From positions 930,001-994,000 of the forward strand of contig JADKJE010000001.1 of NCBI GenBank assembly GCA_016722515.1: 64,000 nucleotides of DNA. The letters run 5' to 3'. The position numbers and the translations under genes are program-made. The notes under the pieces were generated by a model, which was not told the origin of the DNA, did no database searches, and saw nothing but the letters and a program-made list of their open reading frames with translations. Positions 8,731 through 17,143 of this stretch are shown here, piece after piece (positions within the stretch are counted from its first letter, which is position 1; every line of letters starts with the position of its first letter). The DNA comes from Alphaproteobacteria bacterium (GTDB lineage Bacteria > Pseudomonadota > Alphaproteobacteria > Rickettsiales > JADKJE01).

Positions 8731-9426
8731 CTATATCGCTGTTCCTTCGCGTGCGTCTTCAGCACTTTTCAGATTAGCAAGGATGGTTTCCCCGCCAACG
8801 GCACGTTGACCAACAACAACTAAAGGATTGACACCCTCAGGAAGATAAACATCAGCACGGCTGCCAAAACGGATAATACCGTAACGTTCACCTGATTTCA
8901 CCGATTGACCTTCCTGGAGATCGCACACAATACGACGAGCCACTAAACCGGCGATTTGCACAAACGCAATTTCTTGTCCATGAGTGGTTTCCAGCAACAC
9001 CGACTGGCGTTCATTATGTTCACTTGCTTTATCAAGCGACGCGTTAAAGAATTTACCGGGATGGTAATGAAGCTTTTTGATGGTTCCACTGTGGGGAACA
9101 CGGTTCACATGCACATCAAACACGTTCAAGAAAATACTGATACGTGTTAATGGCTGATCACCCATTTCCAATTCTGGAGGAGGAGCTGCACGAGTAATCA
9201 TCTGCACCTTACCATCAGCAGGGCTCACCACAAAATCTTCACCTTGAGGGATAACACGGACAGGGTCGCGGAAAAAATACGTCATCCACAACGTCACCAC
9301 CACACATATCCAACCTAGCATAGGAGCCAGAGCCAAGAATAGCAACGACGCTGCGATTCCGATTAAAATGAACACAATACCTTCTTTATGAAGGGGAGTA
9401 ATAATATCACGAATTGAATGTAACAT
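8731..9426 (-). CDS. psd: Phosphatidylserine decarboxylase proenzyme
   Basis: Psd decarboxylates phosphatidylserine to phosphatidylethanolamine at the inner membrane. Two hydrophobic segments lie at residues about 18-50, followed by the conserved DGKV at 71-74 and DVHVNR at 104-109. The self-cleavage site is FGSR, with S189 becoming the pyruvoyl group. The 231-residue length and GS cleavage pair are those of the short bacterial class rather than the longer LGST class. The gene stands alone here; pssA, often adjacent in alphaproteobacteria, is not in the window. Confidence 0.95.
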   Translation of the reverse strand: MLHSIRDIITPLHKEGIVFILIGIAASLLFLALAPMLGWICVVVTLWMTYFFRDPVRVIPQGEDFVVSPADGKVQMITRAAPPPELEMGDQPLTRISIFLNVFDVHVNRVPHSGTIKKLHYHPGKFFNASLDKASEHNERQSVLLETTHGQEIAFVQIAGLVARRIVCDLQEGQSVKSGERYGIIRFGSRADVYLPEGVNPLVVVGQRAVGGETILANLKSAEDAREGTAI

Positions 9427-9561
9427 GTTTTCCTCTTAGACTAGGGCGTTAGATATTTGTTTACCAATTGCTTTTACATTAAGATTAAGCCGCTGGTGGG
9501 AATAATAAGAACCTTATCATACCTCTAGTGATAAAAAAAACAACTGCGATTAAAGGAATTT

Positions 9562-10104
9562 ATGAAACGTATTCGCTCAGTAGCCGTTTTTTGTGGAGCC
9601 AGTAACGGCATTTCAAAAGAATATTTAGAGATTGCCACTAATGTTGGCAAAAAAATTGCCCAACGCGATATCCATTTGGTTTATGGTGGTGGCAAAAGTG
9701 GCATGATGGGCGCCGTTGCTTCTGGATGCCTGGATGGCGGCGGTAAAGTAACCGGTGTATTTCCTAAAGTACTGGAAGGGCTTGAACCACAACATGAAGG
9801 CCTAACCGAATTGATCAACGTGCTCGATATGCACACCCGTAAAATGACGATGTTTGAGCGCTCTGACGCATTCATCGTTTTGCCAGGTGGCTTTGGTACA
9901 ATGGATGAAACATTTGAGGTTATTACCTGGAAACAGTTAAATACCCATACCAAACCAATCGTTATCCTTAATCATAGTGGTTATTTCGATTCGTGGGTTC
10001 ATATGACAGATCACTTCATCGCCAATGGTTTTGCTAGTTTCAAAACCCGTAAATTATACGAAGTGGTCAATGAAGTTGATGAAATTTTCCACCTTATCCA
10101 CTAG
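9562..10104 (+). CDS. LOG family protein (nucleotide phosphoribohydrolase-like)
   Basis: LOG family enzymes hydrolyse nucleoside 5'-monophosphates, in some cases cytokinin ribotides, to base and ribose phosphate. The 180 residues include VFCGASNG near the N-terminus, VYGGGKSGMMG at 40-50 and the signature PGGFGTMDE at 108-116, with the catalytic arginine and glutamate region intact. A ribosome site AAAGGAA lies just upstream of the ATG. The gene is monocistronic and precedes tRNA-Val. A role in cytokinin production is not implied; most bacterial members act in nucleotide salvage. Confidence 0.92.
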   Translation: MKRIRSVAVFCGASNGISKEYLEIATNVGKKIAQRDIHLVYGGGKSGMMGAVASGCLDGGGKVTGVFPKVLEGLEPQHEGLTELINVLDMHTRKMTMFERSDAFIVLPGGFGTMDETFEVITWKQLNTHTKPIVILNHSGYFDSWVHMTDHFIANGFASFKTRKLYEVVNEVDEIFHLIH

Positions 10105-10151
10105 ACACTTGCCAGCCTTAATAAGCACTGCTATAATCCGCCCTCCACTGA

Positions 10152-10228
10152 GGGCGGTTAGCTCAGCTGGTTAGAGCGCCACGTTGACATCGTGGAGGTC
10201 GATGGTTCGAGTCCATTACCGCCCACCA
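10152..10228 (+). tRNA. tRNA-Val (anticodon GAC)
   Basis: A full cloverleaf can be folded by hand: acceptor GGGCGGT/ACCGCCC, D-stem GCTC/GAGC, anticodon stem CCACG/CGTGG with loop TTGACAT (anticodon GAC), and a T-arm GATGG-TTCGAGT-CCATT. The CCA end is encoded. All stems pair, with one G-U at the base of the T-stem. Confidence 0.97.
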
Positions 10229-10266
10229 CCCTTCGCTTCCACTAGCTTTGGGAGACTCAGCCACTT

Positions 10267-10316
10267 GGAGATCGAGGGAGATCGAGGGAGATCGAGCTAG
10301 ATAGAGCGAGATAGAG
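10267..10316. repeat. Five 10-base tandem units
   Basis: Three perfect copies of GGAGATCGAG are followed by two degenerate ones (CTAGATAGAG and CGAGATAGAG). They lie in the 209-base spacer between tRNA-Val and the end of the PP2C-like gene. No gene is seen in this spacer. Confidence 0.8.
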
Positions 10317-10437
10317 ATCGCAAGGTATCTGGTGAAACTTTAGCGTAAGGAGATTCTCAGAACACACGCTTTACGTTCGCTCTCCACAGACATTCCAACC
10401 CGTTTCCTTTTTTCCACACCCCAAACGACGATAAGCC

Positions 10438-12102
10438 CTACTCACCCCCCATCGAAAAAGTCCGGCCATTCCCACCGGATTTTTTCAATGCCGTATCTGT
10501 CCAGTATTGCGTCTTCGCTTGCTCCGGTTTTTGGGATTCTATTGGTTGCACCTGGAGGACATGCTGTGACCAGTCTGACCTTTTTTGCCGTTTGCTAGGT
10601 TCAATGCCTTCATCCGTACCCGGCTGGTAGCTTCCTCGTTTACGTTCATTGAGCTTTGACGTGTTAGCATTCTCCGTAAGCGTATCCTGCCGATTCACTA
10701 CAGGAGTGGGGTTTACTTCTTCTTTTATCTCAATTGGCGAAGGTTCCTCCAATTCATCCTCAGCATCACTATTTTCTCGAGTAGAAACTTGACTCGATAT
10801 TTTTCCCCCAGGTACTAATTCATCCCATATCATTCTAAACTGCAAAATCCAGTTTGTGGCTAGCCACTTCGCCACGACTTGACCACCATGCCCATCATAC
10901 AGTGCAAACACATAATCATGCACCGCTTCTTGAGACAATTCAGACAATAATACCGATTCAAAGAACAGCTCCAAAACGCTTATATTATCGTTACTAACCG
11001 CATTAAAAGCCGCTCGAAGCATCAATGCGGCAAGAGGTGATTCCTTATCCGAGATCGTATCAAACAAACGACAAAAATTGGCTAGTGCTAATGTTTTTTT
11101 GGCAGGATCACGACATTCAAACGCGCCATCACATGCAAAAATAAGTCGTAATGTTGATAATTGAATCTTCCGATCTTTGAATAATTCGGCTAAATCAAAA
11201 TGAAGAATATCAGGTTGCGCGCATAATGCCCCTAAGAGATAACTGTCACCCAATGCGCGTCCTACGCTCAATGAATTATTAATCTGCCCTTTCGCATTAA
11301 CCGTACCTTGATGCGTCGTAACAAATCGATGATTTAATAAATCAGTAGTCGTATGCTCCAAATTCAATTGCATTGATTCATAATGCCCTTCTTCATTCAC
11401 AAAAAATAAAGCGGCCACACTATCACCGGTATTTGCCAGATAAAGGTTGGTACCAGACAAATAACCCAAAAGCGCTGTAGAACCAGCAGAAAGTGTCCCT
11501 CCCCTTTTCAGTTTTCTGGGAGGAAAGTTTTGTTCAATTTTTTTCTGACAAGCTGCAAATGTTTTCTGAAGCACCTCAGGAATCTTTAACCTATGCTCCT
11601 CAGGAATAGCATCAGCTATGTCAAGATAATACGCATCTTCCTGTCTGGGCCTTCGACCTATTGTTTCCTCAATACACACCTTGAGTTTTCCCAGGATTAT
11701 CGATGAAGAGATATTGTCTTCTTTAGCGGTTAGTTCATCCGTGAGTTCTCCCACCAAAACGGGCCAATGTTCTTTCTCCCTCATGGATTCTTCATGTTGG
11801 CATTGGTTATTTAAAAGACGCAATTCTTGAAGAAACTGATGAATGAAATTGCTAAAATAACGTTGGGTATACTGTTTCTCGTCTAATTCGCGTAATAACC
11901 GCTCAATGTTTTGAAAATTCATATCCTGGCATGTGGGGTTATCCAAGAAATAATGCAAAACAAAACTCTTAATATCAAAACACCCTAAATAGTCGTAATC
12001 TGGATGTAACATAAACGCTGTAGGCAGAGGATTATCATTAAGCCCATTTAAGGTCTTTTCAAGTGCAGAAAAATAATGTTCTTCTTTTAAAACAAATGTC
12101 AT
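10438..12102 (-). CDS. PP2C-like protein phosphatase with relocated DGHGG segment
   Basis: This 554-residue protein has all the metal-site motifs of PPM/PP2C Ser/Thr phosphatases but in an altered order. Visible are RPRQED at 151-156, GSTA at 207-210, ANTGDS at 223-228, GRALGD at 281-286, CDG at 324-326 and NDN at 371-373. The DGHGG strand, YVFALYDGHGGQVVAKWLA at about 397-415, normally sits between the ED and GSTA motifs. Here that slot has only a helix-like stretch, and the segment comes after the DN motif. Residues 1-130 are helical and unassigned. The tail 434-554 is low complexity with basic clusters ERKR and KRQKR. All expected aspartates exist, so activity is plausible. It may be an effector or part of a regulatory pathway; no signal peptide is seen. 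Confidence 0.8.
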   Translation of the reverse strand: MTFVLKEEHYFSALEKTLNGLNDNPLPTAFMLHPDYDYLGCFDIKSFVLHYFLDNPTCQDMNFQNIERLLRELDEKQYTQRYFSNFIHQFLQELRLLNNQCQHEESMREKEHWPVLVGELTDELTAKEDNISSSIILGKLKVCIEETIGRRPRQEDAYYLDIADAIPEEHRLKIPEVLQKTFAACQKKIEQNFPPRKLKRGGTLSAGSTALLGYLSGTNLYLANTGDSVAALFFVNEEGHYESMQLNLEHTTTDLLNHRFVTTHQGTVNAKGQINNSLSVGRALGDSYLLGALCAQPDILHFDLAELFKDRKIQLSTLRLIFACDGAFECRDPAKKTLALANFCRLFDTISDKESPLAALMLRAAFNAVSNDNISVLELFFESVLLSELSQEAVHDYVFALYDGHGGQVVAKWLATNWILQFRMIWDELVPGGKISSQVSTRENSDAEDELEEPSPIEIKEEVNPTPVVNRQDTLTENANTSKLNERKRGSYQPGTDEGIEPSKRQKRSDWSQHVLQVQPIESQKPEQAKTQYWTDTALKKSGGNGRTFSMGGE

Positions 12103-12188
12103 ATTTCTTCATTTTATATCATGTTGATGAGCAATATATAATAGGTTAGGGAATATATCTCAAGTGTCTTTCGCTTTGCAGTTGAAAT

Positions 12189-12230
12189 AACAATAAAAAA
12201 GGGAGCAATGATGCTCCCTTTTTTATTGTT
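12189..12230. terminator. Bidirectional intrinsic terminator
   Basis: A perfect 19-base inverted repeat with a 4-base loop (ATGA) has AAAAAA and TTTTTT on its two flanks, so it can end transcription in both directions. It probably terminates the minus-strand pair at 12868-12413 before the PP2C-like gene. Confidence 0.85.
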
Positions 12231-12303
12231 ATTTTGTTAGATAGTATCCTTACACAAAAATAAGCGTGCTGTACGCTTTCTTAAAACAATTAAAGGAAAA
12301 ACT

Positions 12304-12450
12304 ATGTTAGCACCTGTACGTCATGATAGTTGTGATACATTCTGGCAACTTTTGGAGCCACATTTGCCTGGAATCCAAGGTCGTGTTAGCTGCCCAGCAC
12401 AGTGCCTAGAACTTATTGAGGCGGGCTGGGCGGCCTGCGTCCCGTTATAA
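12304..12450 (+). CDS. Possible small protein, 48 residues
   Basis: A short frame begins MLAPVRHDSCDTFW and ends with a TAA at 12448-12450. AAAGGA, a reasonable ribosome site, lies a few bases before the ATG. The product would contain four cysteines and two tryptophans. It overlaps the 3' end of the DUF1328-type gene on the other strand by 38 bases. I recognise no family, and chance is a real alternative. Confidence 0.2.
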   Translation: MLAPVRHDSCDTFWQLLEPHLPGIQGRVSCPAQCLELIEAGWAACVPL

Positions 12451-12598
12451 TACTGTAGACCAATGTCGCAAGAAACAGCATCACAAACAAAAACGCCAAG
12501 AATCTGGCAATTCCAGCAAAATCAGCAGCAAGCCCCGTAAACCCAAGCAGAGATGCTATCACTGCCAAAACAAAAAAAGTTATGACATAGTTCAACAT
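12413..12598 (-). CDS. DUF1328 family small membrane protein
   Basis: The 61 residues consist of two hydrophobic helices joined by a short GLAADFAGIAR linker, closely matching the DUF1328/YtjA family of small inner-membrane proteins. The C-terminus is a proline-rich tail. A GGAG ribosome site lies before the ATG. The function of the family is unknown, although members are often induced under stress. It lies 24 bases downstream of a glycine-zipper lipoprotein gene and is probably cotranscribed with it. Confidence 0.85.
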   Translation of the reverse strand: MLNYVITFFVLAVIASLLGFTGLAADFAGIARFLAFLFVMLFLATLVYSIITGRRPPSPPQ

Positions 12599-12622
12599 AC
12601 GTATTCTCCGTAATCCGTTAAA

Positions 12623-12868
12623 TTAGCGCCAGAATGGCTCACCCAGATTAACATCTTTTTTACGCGTCAGTCCGCCAGCAGCTGCACCAACCGCCCCACC
12701 TATTACAGCACCAGTCACGGGATCACCACCAACCACAGCTCCGCTTACAGCACCCACACCAGCACCAATACCAGCACCACTCAGTGCACGATCAGTTGTT
12801 GAAGTTCCACAGCCAGACACCAGCGTAAAAACCGCCATAGCAACCACTACATTTGTCAATTTTCTCAT
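12623..12868 (-). CDS. Glycine-zipper lipoprotein
   Basis: This is an 81-residue exported protein. A signal sequence ends in the lipobox LVSGC, giving a lipidated cysteine at residue 20. It is followed by alternating glycines and alanines (GAGIGAGVGAVSGAVVGG and GAVIGGAVGAAAGG), the glycine-zipper pattern of small outer-membrane or periplasmic lipoproteins. A purine-rich ribosome site precedes the start. The function is unknown; such proteins are associated with envelope stress. It precedes the DUF1328-type gene. Confidence 0.85.
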   Translation of the reverse strand: MRKLTNVVVAMAVFTLVSGCGTSTTDRALSGAGIGAGVGAVSGAVVGGDPVTGAVIGGAVGAAAGGLTRKKDVNLGEPFWR

Positions 12869-13075
12869 AAACTCTCCTTTCTAAGCGTTATAAAGATATG
12901 ATAGGGAACGCCCCGTAAGAGTGCAGCATGATAAAACAGATTAAGCGTAAGATTACCGTAAAACCTATAGAGATGGAGGGAGCTGAGAACTCACATGTAA
13001 GAAATCAAAAAGGCTCAACAGAACTGCCTAGATAAGGATGCTGCCAAAATTAACCTTTTTTCTTATCAGTTTCAC

Positions 13076-13103
13076 TTGATTTTCCTGGGTTTGCAGATAT
13101 GAT
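13076..13103 (+). promoter_or_regulatory. Candidate sigma-70 promoter of the purM cluster
   Basis: TTGATT and TATGAT are separated by 16 bases and end about 50 bases before the chosen purM start. The rest of the 255-base spacer back to the lipoprotein gene shows nothing else of note. Confidence 0.4.
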
Positions 13104-13153
13104 TGACTGGTAAAGAAATGTGAATGATTAATCTAGTAAGTAGGCACCAGACC

Positions 13154-14215
13154 ATGGCTTCCAAGCCCCTTACCTACGCTGATGCAGGCGTAGACATCGA
13201 TGCCGGCAACCGTTTAGTTGACCGTATTAAACCTTTTGCCAAGGCTACAGCAAGACTTGGTATGGATGCCGATTTAGGCGGGTTTGGCGGTTTATTCGAC
13301 CTGGCTAAAGTAAAATACCAGGATCCTATCCTGGTTGCTGCCACAGATGGCGTTGGCACAAAACTTAAACTGGCATTTGCCGCAGATAAACACGACACGG
13401 TAGGTATTGACCTCGTCGCCATGTGTGTGAATGACTTAGTTGTGCAGGGTGCTGAACCTCTGTTTTTCCTCGATTATTTTGCTACAGGAAAACTTCATGT
13501 CGATGTCGCTGCCTCAGTTATTAAAGGCATTAGCGATGGCTGCAAACAGGCTGGTTGCGGTCTACTCGGTGGCGAAACAGCTGAAATGCCTGGCATGTAT
13601 GAGGCAGGCCATTATGATTTAGCCGGATTTTCGGTAGGCATCGTCGAGCGCAGTGAAATACTGCCAAAACCAACCTTGCAGGAGGGCGATGTGGTTCTAG
13701 GCCTTGCCTCTTCTGGGGTTCATTCCAATGGCTTCTCGCTGGTTCGTCATACGCTTGATCACCAGGGTATTTCCCTTACATCTGCCTCCCCTGTTTCTGG
13801 ATTAACCTGGGCAGAGCTACTATTAACCCCTACCCGTATTTATGTCAAAAGCTGCCTGGCTGCTAAAAAGTCTGGAGGATTAAAAGCGCTTGCCCATATT
13901 ACCGGTGGTGGTCTCGTTGAAAATATCCCAAGGGTTCTTCCTGATCATTTAGCTGTGTCAATCGACTGCAGTGCTTGGCAGCCTCTGCCAATCTTTAGCT
14001 GGCTTGCCAATGAAGGCGGTGTAGATTATGACGACATGTTCCGTACCTTTAACAACGGTATTGGCATGATTGTGGTAGTCGATAAGGATTCTGTTGATTC
14101 CATTTCACACGTATTTACCCAGCATGGTGAAACCGTTTATAAATTAGGGCATATTGCTCCAAGAACCAGCCAAGCTGTTTTGCTGAACCGCAAGGAAACA
14201 TTATATGCCAGATAA
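13154..14215 (+). CDS. purM: Phosphoribosylformylglycinamidine cyclo-ligase
   Basis: PurM closes the imidazole ring in purine synthesis (FGAM to AIR, using ATP). Visible are YADAGVDIDAG near the start, the glycine-rich ATDGVGTKLKLA, FLDYFATG and GETAEMPGMYEAG, all conserved in the family. The chosen start gives MASKPLTYADAG, matching usual N-termini; an ATG 30 bases upstream is in frame. Length 353 residues is normal. The last 11 bases overlap purN, so translation of the two is likely coupled. purF and purL are not in the window. Confidence 0.96.
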   Translation: MASKPLTYADAGVDIDAGNRLVDRIKPFAKATARLGMDADLGGFGGLFDLAKVKYQDPILVAATDGVGTKLKLAFAADKHDTVGIDLVAMCVNDLVVQGAEPLFFLDYFATGKLHVDVAASVIKGISDGCKQAGCGLLGGETAEMPGMYEAGHYDLAGFSVGIVERSEILPKPTLQEGDVVLGLASSGVHSNGFSLVRHTLDHQGISLTSASPVSGLTWAELLLTPTRIYVKSCLAAKKSGGLKALAHITGGGLVENIPRVLPDHLAVSIDCSAWQPLPIFSWLANEGGVDYDDMFRTFNNGIGMIVVVDKDSVDSISHVFTQHGETVYKLGHIAPRTSQAVLLNRKETLYAR

Positions 14216-14828
14216 TCGGAAAGCCCGTGTGGCTGTTCTTATTTCGGGTAATGGCTCTAACCTTCAGGCATTAATTGATGCAGCAGCAAATCCCGATTAC
14301 CCTGCAACGATTGAATTGGTTATTTCCAATAAGGACGATATTTACGGTTTAACGAGAGCACAACAAGCCGGCATTTCGCAGCATGTTATTGAGCTTAAAC
14401 ATTACCAAAGCCGTGAGGAATGCGATGAAGCAATGCACGAGGCTTTGATAGAATTTAATATCGATTACGTGGTATTAGCTGGTTTCATGCGCTTACTCAC
14501 ACCGCAATTTGTTAACAAATGGGAGGGTAAAATGATTAATATCCATCCGTCATTACTTCCTTCCTTCAAGGGCTCTCATGCCGTGCATGATGCCTTACGA
14601 TATGGGGTTAAAGTGACCGGATGCACCGTCCATTTTGTGACTTCAGAAATGGATTCAGGACCTATTATTATTCAATCAACTGTCCCTGTTTATAATCAAG
14701 ATGACGAAGCACGTTTACTCGATCGTATCCACGAAGCCGAGTATACGAGCCTCCCTCTTGCACTACAACTTTTAACTTCTGGAAGGCTATCCATACATGA
14801 CCGACGCGTCCACATCAACACTCTCTAG
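14205..14828 (+). CDS. purN: Phosphoribosylglycinamide formyltransferase
   Basis: PurN transfers a formyl group from 10-formyl-tetrahydrofolate to GAR. The 207 residues carry the nucleotide-binding ISGNGSNLQAL, the active-site NIHPSLLPSFKG with the catalytic Asn and His, and the later DSGPII with the catalytic aspartate. It overlaps purM by 11 bases and the following folK by 32 bases. The coupling of a folate-using purine step with two folate synthesis genes is sensible: folK and folP supply the cofactor pathway. Confidence 0.96.
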   Translation: MPDNRKARVAVLISGNGSNLQALIDAAANPDYPATIELVISNKDDIYGLTRAQQAGISQHVIELKHYQSREECDEAMHEALIEFNIDYVVLAGFMRLLTPQFVNKWEGKMINIHPSLLPSFKGSHAVHDALRYGVKVTGCTVHFVTSEMDSGPIIIQSTVPVYNQDDEARLLDRIHEAEYTSLPLALQLLTSGRLSIHDRRVHINTL

Positions 14829-15342
14829 TTTCGTATTAATTGGCCTTGGCACTAATCTTGGCGATCGTTACACCAACCTTATTTCTGCATTGAAATTCAT
14901 TGAGGATCATAAACTCATCGAGACGATGATTGCATCTCCGGTCTATGAAACCCCGGCAACGCTTGCTCCTGAATCCCCCAAAGAGTGGGATAAACCTTTT
15001 TTAAATATGTGCGTTATGGGTACTACCCATCTGGCACCTGGTAAATTATTGCAACAACTTAAAGAATGCGAAGATAAAATGGGCCGCTTATCGCCTGAGC
15101 GCTGGTCTCCACGGGTTATTGATATTGATGTGCTTTTATATGGCGATTATCAATTAGAAACGCCGAGCCTTACCATTCCGCATATTCAATTTACTAAGCG
15201 TGATTTTGCCCTCGTTCCTGCCGCCGACATTGCTCCTGATACCAGTATTCCAGGCACGCCTCACAGCATCAAGGAATGGGTTGCGAAATTAACCGAAAAC
15301 AAAGCAGTCTTTTATGCCGACCCGCCTCGTTGGCATTCTTAA
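14797..15342 (+). CDS. folK: 2-amino-4-hydroxy-6-hydroxymethyldihydropteridine pyrophosphokinase
   Basis: FolK pyrophosphorylates hydroxymethyl-dihydropterin before its condensation with p-aminobenzoate. The protein of 181 residues has GLGTNLGDR, the substrate and ATP region SPVYETPA, and RWSPRVIDIDVLLYG, where the two aspartates bind magnesium. The start at 14797 lies inside the end of purN and the 3' end overlaps folP by 29 bases. The arrangement suggests strict translational coupling across the cluster. Confidence 0.95.
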   Translation: MTDASTSTLSSFVLIGLGTNLGDRYTNLISALKFIEDHKLIETMIASPVYETPATLAPESPKEWDKPFLNMCVMGTTHLAPGKLLQQLKECEDKMGRLSPERWSPRVIDIDVLLYGDYQLETPSLTIPHIQFTKRDFALVPAADIAPDTSIPGTPHSIKEWVAKLTENKAVFYADPPRWHS

Positions 15343-16096
15343 TCTTACCCCTGATTCTTTTTCAGATGGCGGAAGTTATACGGATCTTTCTTCATTATTG
15401 ATCTCATGCACAACCCTCATAAAAGAAGGTGCAGCTGTTATTGATATAGGGGCAGAATCAACACGCCCCAATGCCATCCCCTTATCTGCCAAAGAAGAAT
15501 GGCAACGTCTTGCTCCCTATCTCAAATCGATCATCAACCATATCCATCAACTGGGAGCGTTAGCCAGCTTAGACTCACGTCATCCTGAGAATGTTCAACG
15601 TGCTGTTGATCTAGGTATCGACTGGATGAATGATGTATCAGGCTTAAGCGACCAAGCCATGATTGATGTCGCGGCATCAAGCCATGTTAGCATTGTGGTC
15701 ATGCACAGTGTTTCCATTCCCGCCGAGCGCACCATGACTATTCCTGATGATATCGACCCCATTCTCTACCTGAAGCAATGGTTGGACACGTGCATTAGCC
15801 ACGCATCCGCGGCCGGGATAGACAAGCAGCGGCTTATTTTTGACCCAGGGATCGGTTTTGGTAAAAATGTTGACCAATGCTGGTCACTTATCAATCGCGC
15901 AGACGAATTGAAAGCATTTGGATACCCACTTTTTATCGGTCATTCCCGCAAAGGTTTCCTTGCACCCGATAAGGCTCCCAAAGACAGGGATCCAGAAACA
16001 TGCCGGGTAAGTGCCCAATTATGCCGTAAACAGGTTGATTATTTACGTGTTCACAACGTTATCAGCAATAAACTCGCCTGTATCTCGTTGCAATAA
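15314..16096 (+). CDS. folP: Dihydropteroate synthase
   Basis: FolP joins the pterin pyrophosphate to p-aminobenzoate and is the sulfonamide target. Conserved blocks in order are GILNLTPDSFSDGG, DIGAESTRP, DPGIGFGK, GHSRKGFL and the final YLRVHNV. The 260-residue form starts directly at the first strand, slightly short of the usual 270-290, because its ATG is nested in folK. Its last 54 bases overlap the 3' end of lipA on the other strand, so the two genes are convergent and overlapping. Confidence 0.95.
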   Translation: MPTRLVGILNLTPDSFSDGGSYTDLSSLLISCTTLIKEGAAVIDIGAESTRPNAIPLSAKEEWQRLAPYLKSIINHIHQLGALASLDSRHPENVQRAVDLGIDWMNDVSGLSDQAMIDVAASSHVSIVVMHSVSIPAERTMTIPDDIDPILYLKQWLDTCISHASAAGIDKQRLIFDPGIGFGKNVDQCWSLINRADELKAFGYPLFIGHSRKGFLAPDKAPKDRDPETCRVSAQLCRKQVDYLRVHNVISNKLACISLQ

Positions 16097-16996
16097 TACC
16101 AGCTGCTCTTCTCTGGCCGCGCGGAGTTTCACAAAATCATCGCCAGCATGGTATGAAGAGCGCGTCATTGGGCTGGATGAGACCATCAGGAACCCTTTGA
16201 CCCTGGCCATACGACCAAAATAATCAAATTTATCTGGCTCCACAAAACGTTTTACTGGTGCATGTTTAGGAGTTGGCTGTAAATATTGGCCAATGGTCAT
16301 AAAATCAACATCGGCGGCGCGGAAATCATCCATCACTTGCAGCACCTCCTCATCCACTTCACCTAACCCCACCATGATACCCGATTTGGTAAAGATAGAA
16401 GGATCCAGCTCTTTAACCCGTCTTAAAAGGTTAAGCGAATGAAAATAACGGGCACCCGGGCGAATATGATGATAAAGCCTTGGCACTGTTTCGATATTAT
16501 GGTTATAGACGTCAGGGCGGGCAGCCACAACAATTTCTAGGGCACCAGGCTTGCGTAAAAAATCGGGGGTTAACACTTCAATGGTTGTTCCCGGTGACGT
16601 TTCACGGATACGTTGGATACATTCGGCAAAATGGTGAGCGCCTCCATCTGGTAAATCATCCCTATCAACCGAGGTAATGACCACATGGTTCAAGCCCAAT
16701 TTTGAAATAGCCTGGGCTAGATTCTCAGGTTCATGGGGATCTAGCAAATCTGGACGCCCCGTCTTGATATTACAGAAAGCACAGGCGCGGGTACATACGG
16801 AACCAAGAATCATCACAGTCACATGTTTTTGCTTCCAGCACTCCCCAATATTAGGGCATGCCGCTTCCTCACACACGGTATTTAGTTTATGCTGCCTTAC
16901 CAACTGGTTGGTGGCAAAAAACTCTTGAGAATTAGGAGCTTTAACACGAATCCAATCAGGTTTAGGAATTCGGTTCTGATTTGCTTGTTCTACCAT
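16043..16996 (-). CDS. lipA: Lipoyl synthase
   Basis: LipA is a radical-SAM enzyme inserting two sulfurs into octanoyl groups on lipoyl domains such as that of PdhC encoded nearby. The auxiliary cluster cysteines are in CEEAACPNIGECW, and the SAM cluster motif CTRACAFC follows about 20 residues later. The C-terminal RSSYHAGDDF contains the conserved RSSYHA. At 317 residues the length is normal. The 3' end overlaps folP on the opposite strand by 54 bases. Confidence 0.97.
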   Translation of the reverse strand: MVEQANQNRIPKPDWIRVKAPNSQEFFATNQLVRQHKLNTVCEEAACPNIGECWKQKHVTVMILGSVCTRACAFCNIKTGRPDLLDPHEPENLAQAISKLGLNHVVITSVDRDDLPDGGAHHFAECIQRIRETSPGTTIEVLTPDFLRKPGALEIVVAARPDVYNHNIETVPRLYHHIRPGARYFHSLNLLRRVKELDPSIFTKSGIMVGLGEVDEEVLQVMDDFRAADVDFMTIGQYLQPTPKHAPVKRFVEPDKFDYFGRMARVKGFLMVSSSPMTRSSYHAGDDFVKLRAAREEQLVLLQRDTGEFIADNVVNT

Positions 16997-17072
16997 CGTC
17001 TATCTCTATAGGCCTAAGAAGCTGGAGTATAACTCTTTTTGATTAGTAAGGCAAATAAAGTAAATACAAGGG

Positions 17073-17099
17073 ATTGTGCCCCCTGTCAGGGGGCACAAT
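17073..17099 (-). terminator. Stem-loop after the large orphan gene
   Basis: An 11-base perfect stem ATTGTGCCCCC/GGGGGCACAAT encloses the loop TGTCA. It lies 45 bases past the stop at 17144. The minus-strand flank is only moderately T-rich, so termination is likely but not certain. Confidence 0.5.
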
Positions 17100-17143
17100 A
17101 ACCATGTATCATTCAATAGCTTTTGTTCGCATTTAATTGCATA

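Noticed and set aside
10229..10437. Integrative element boundary at the tRNA-Val 3' end
   Set aside because: No direct repeat of the tRNA end and no integrase gene were found in the window.
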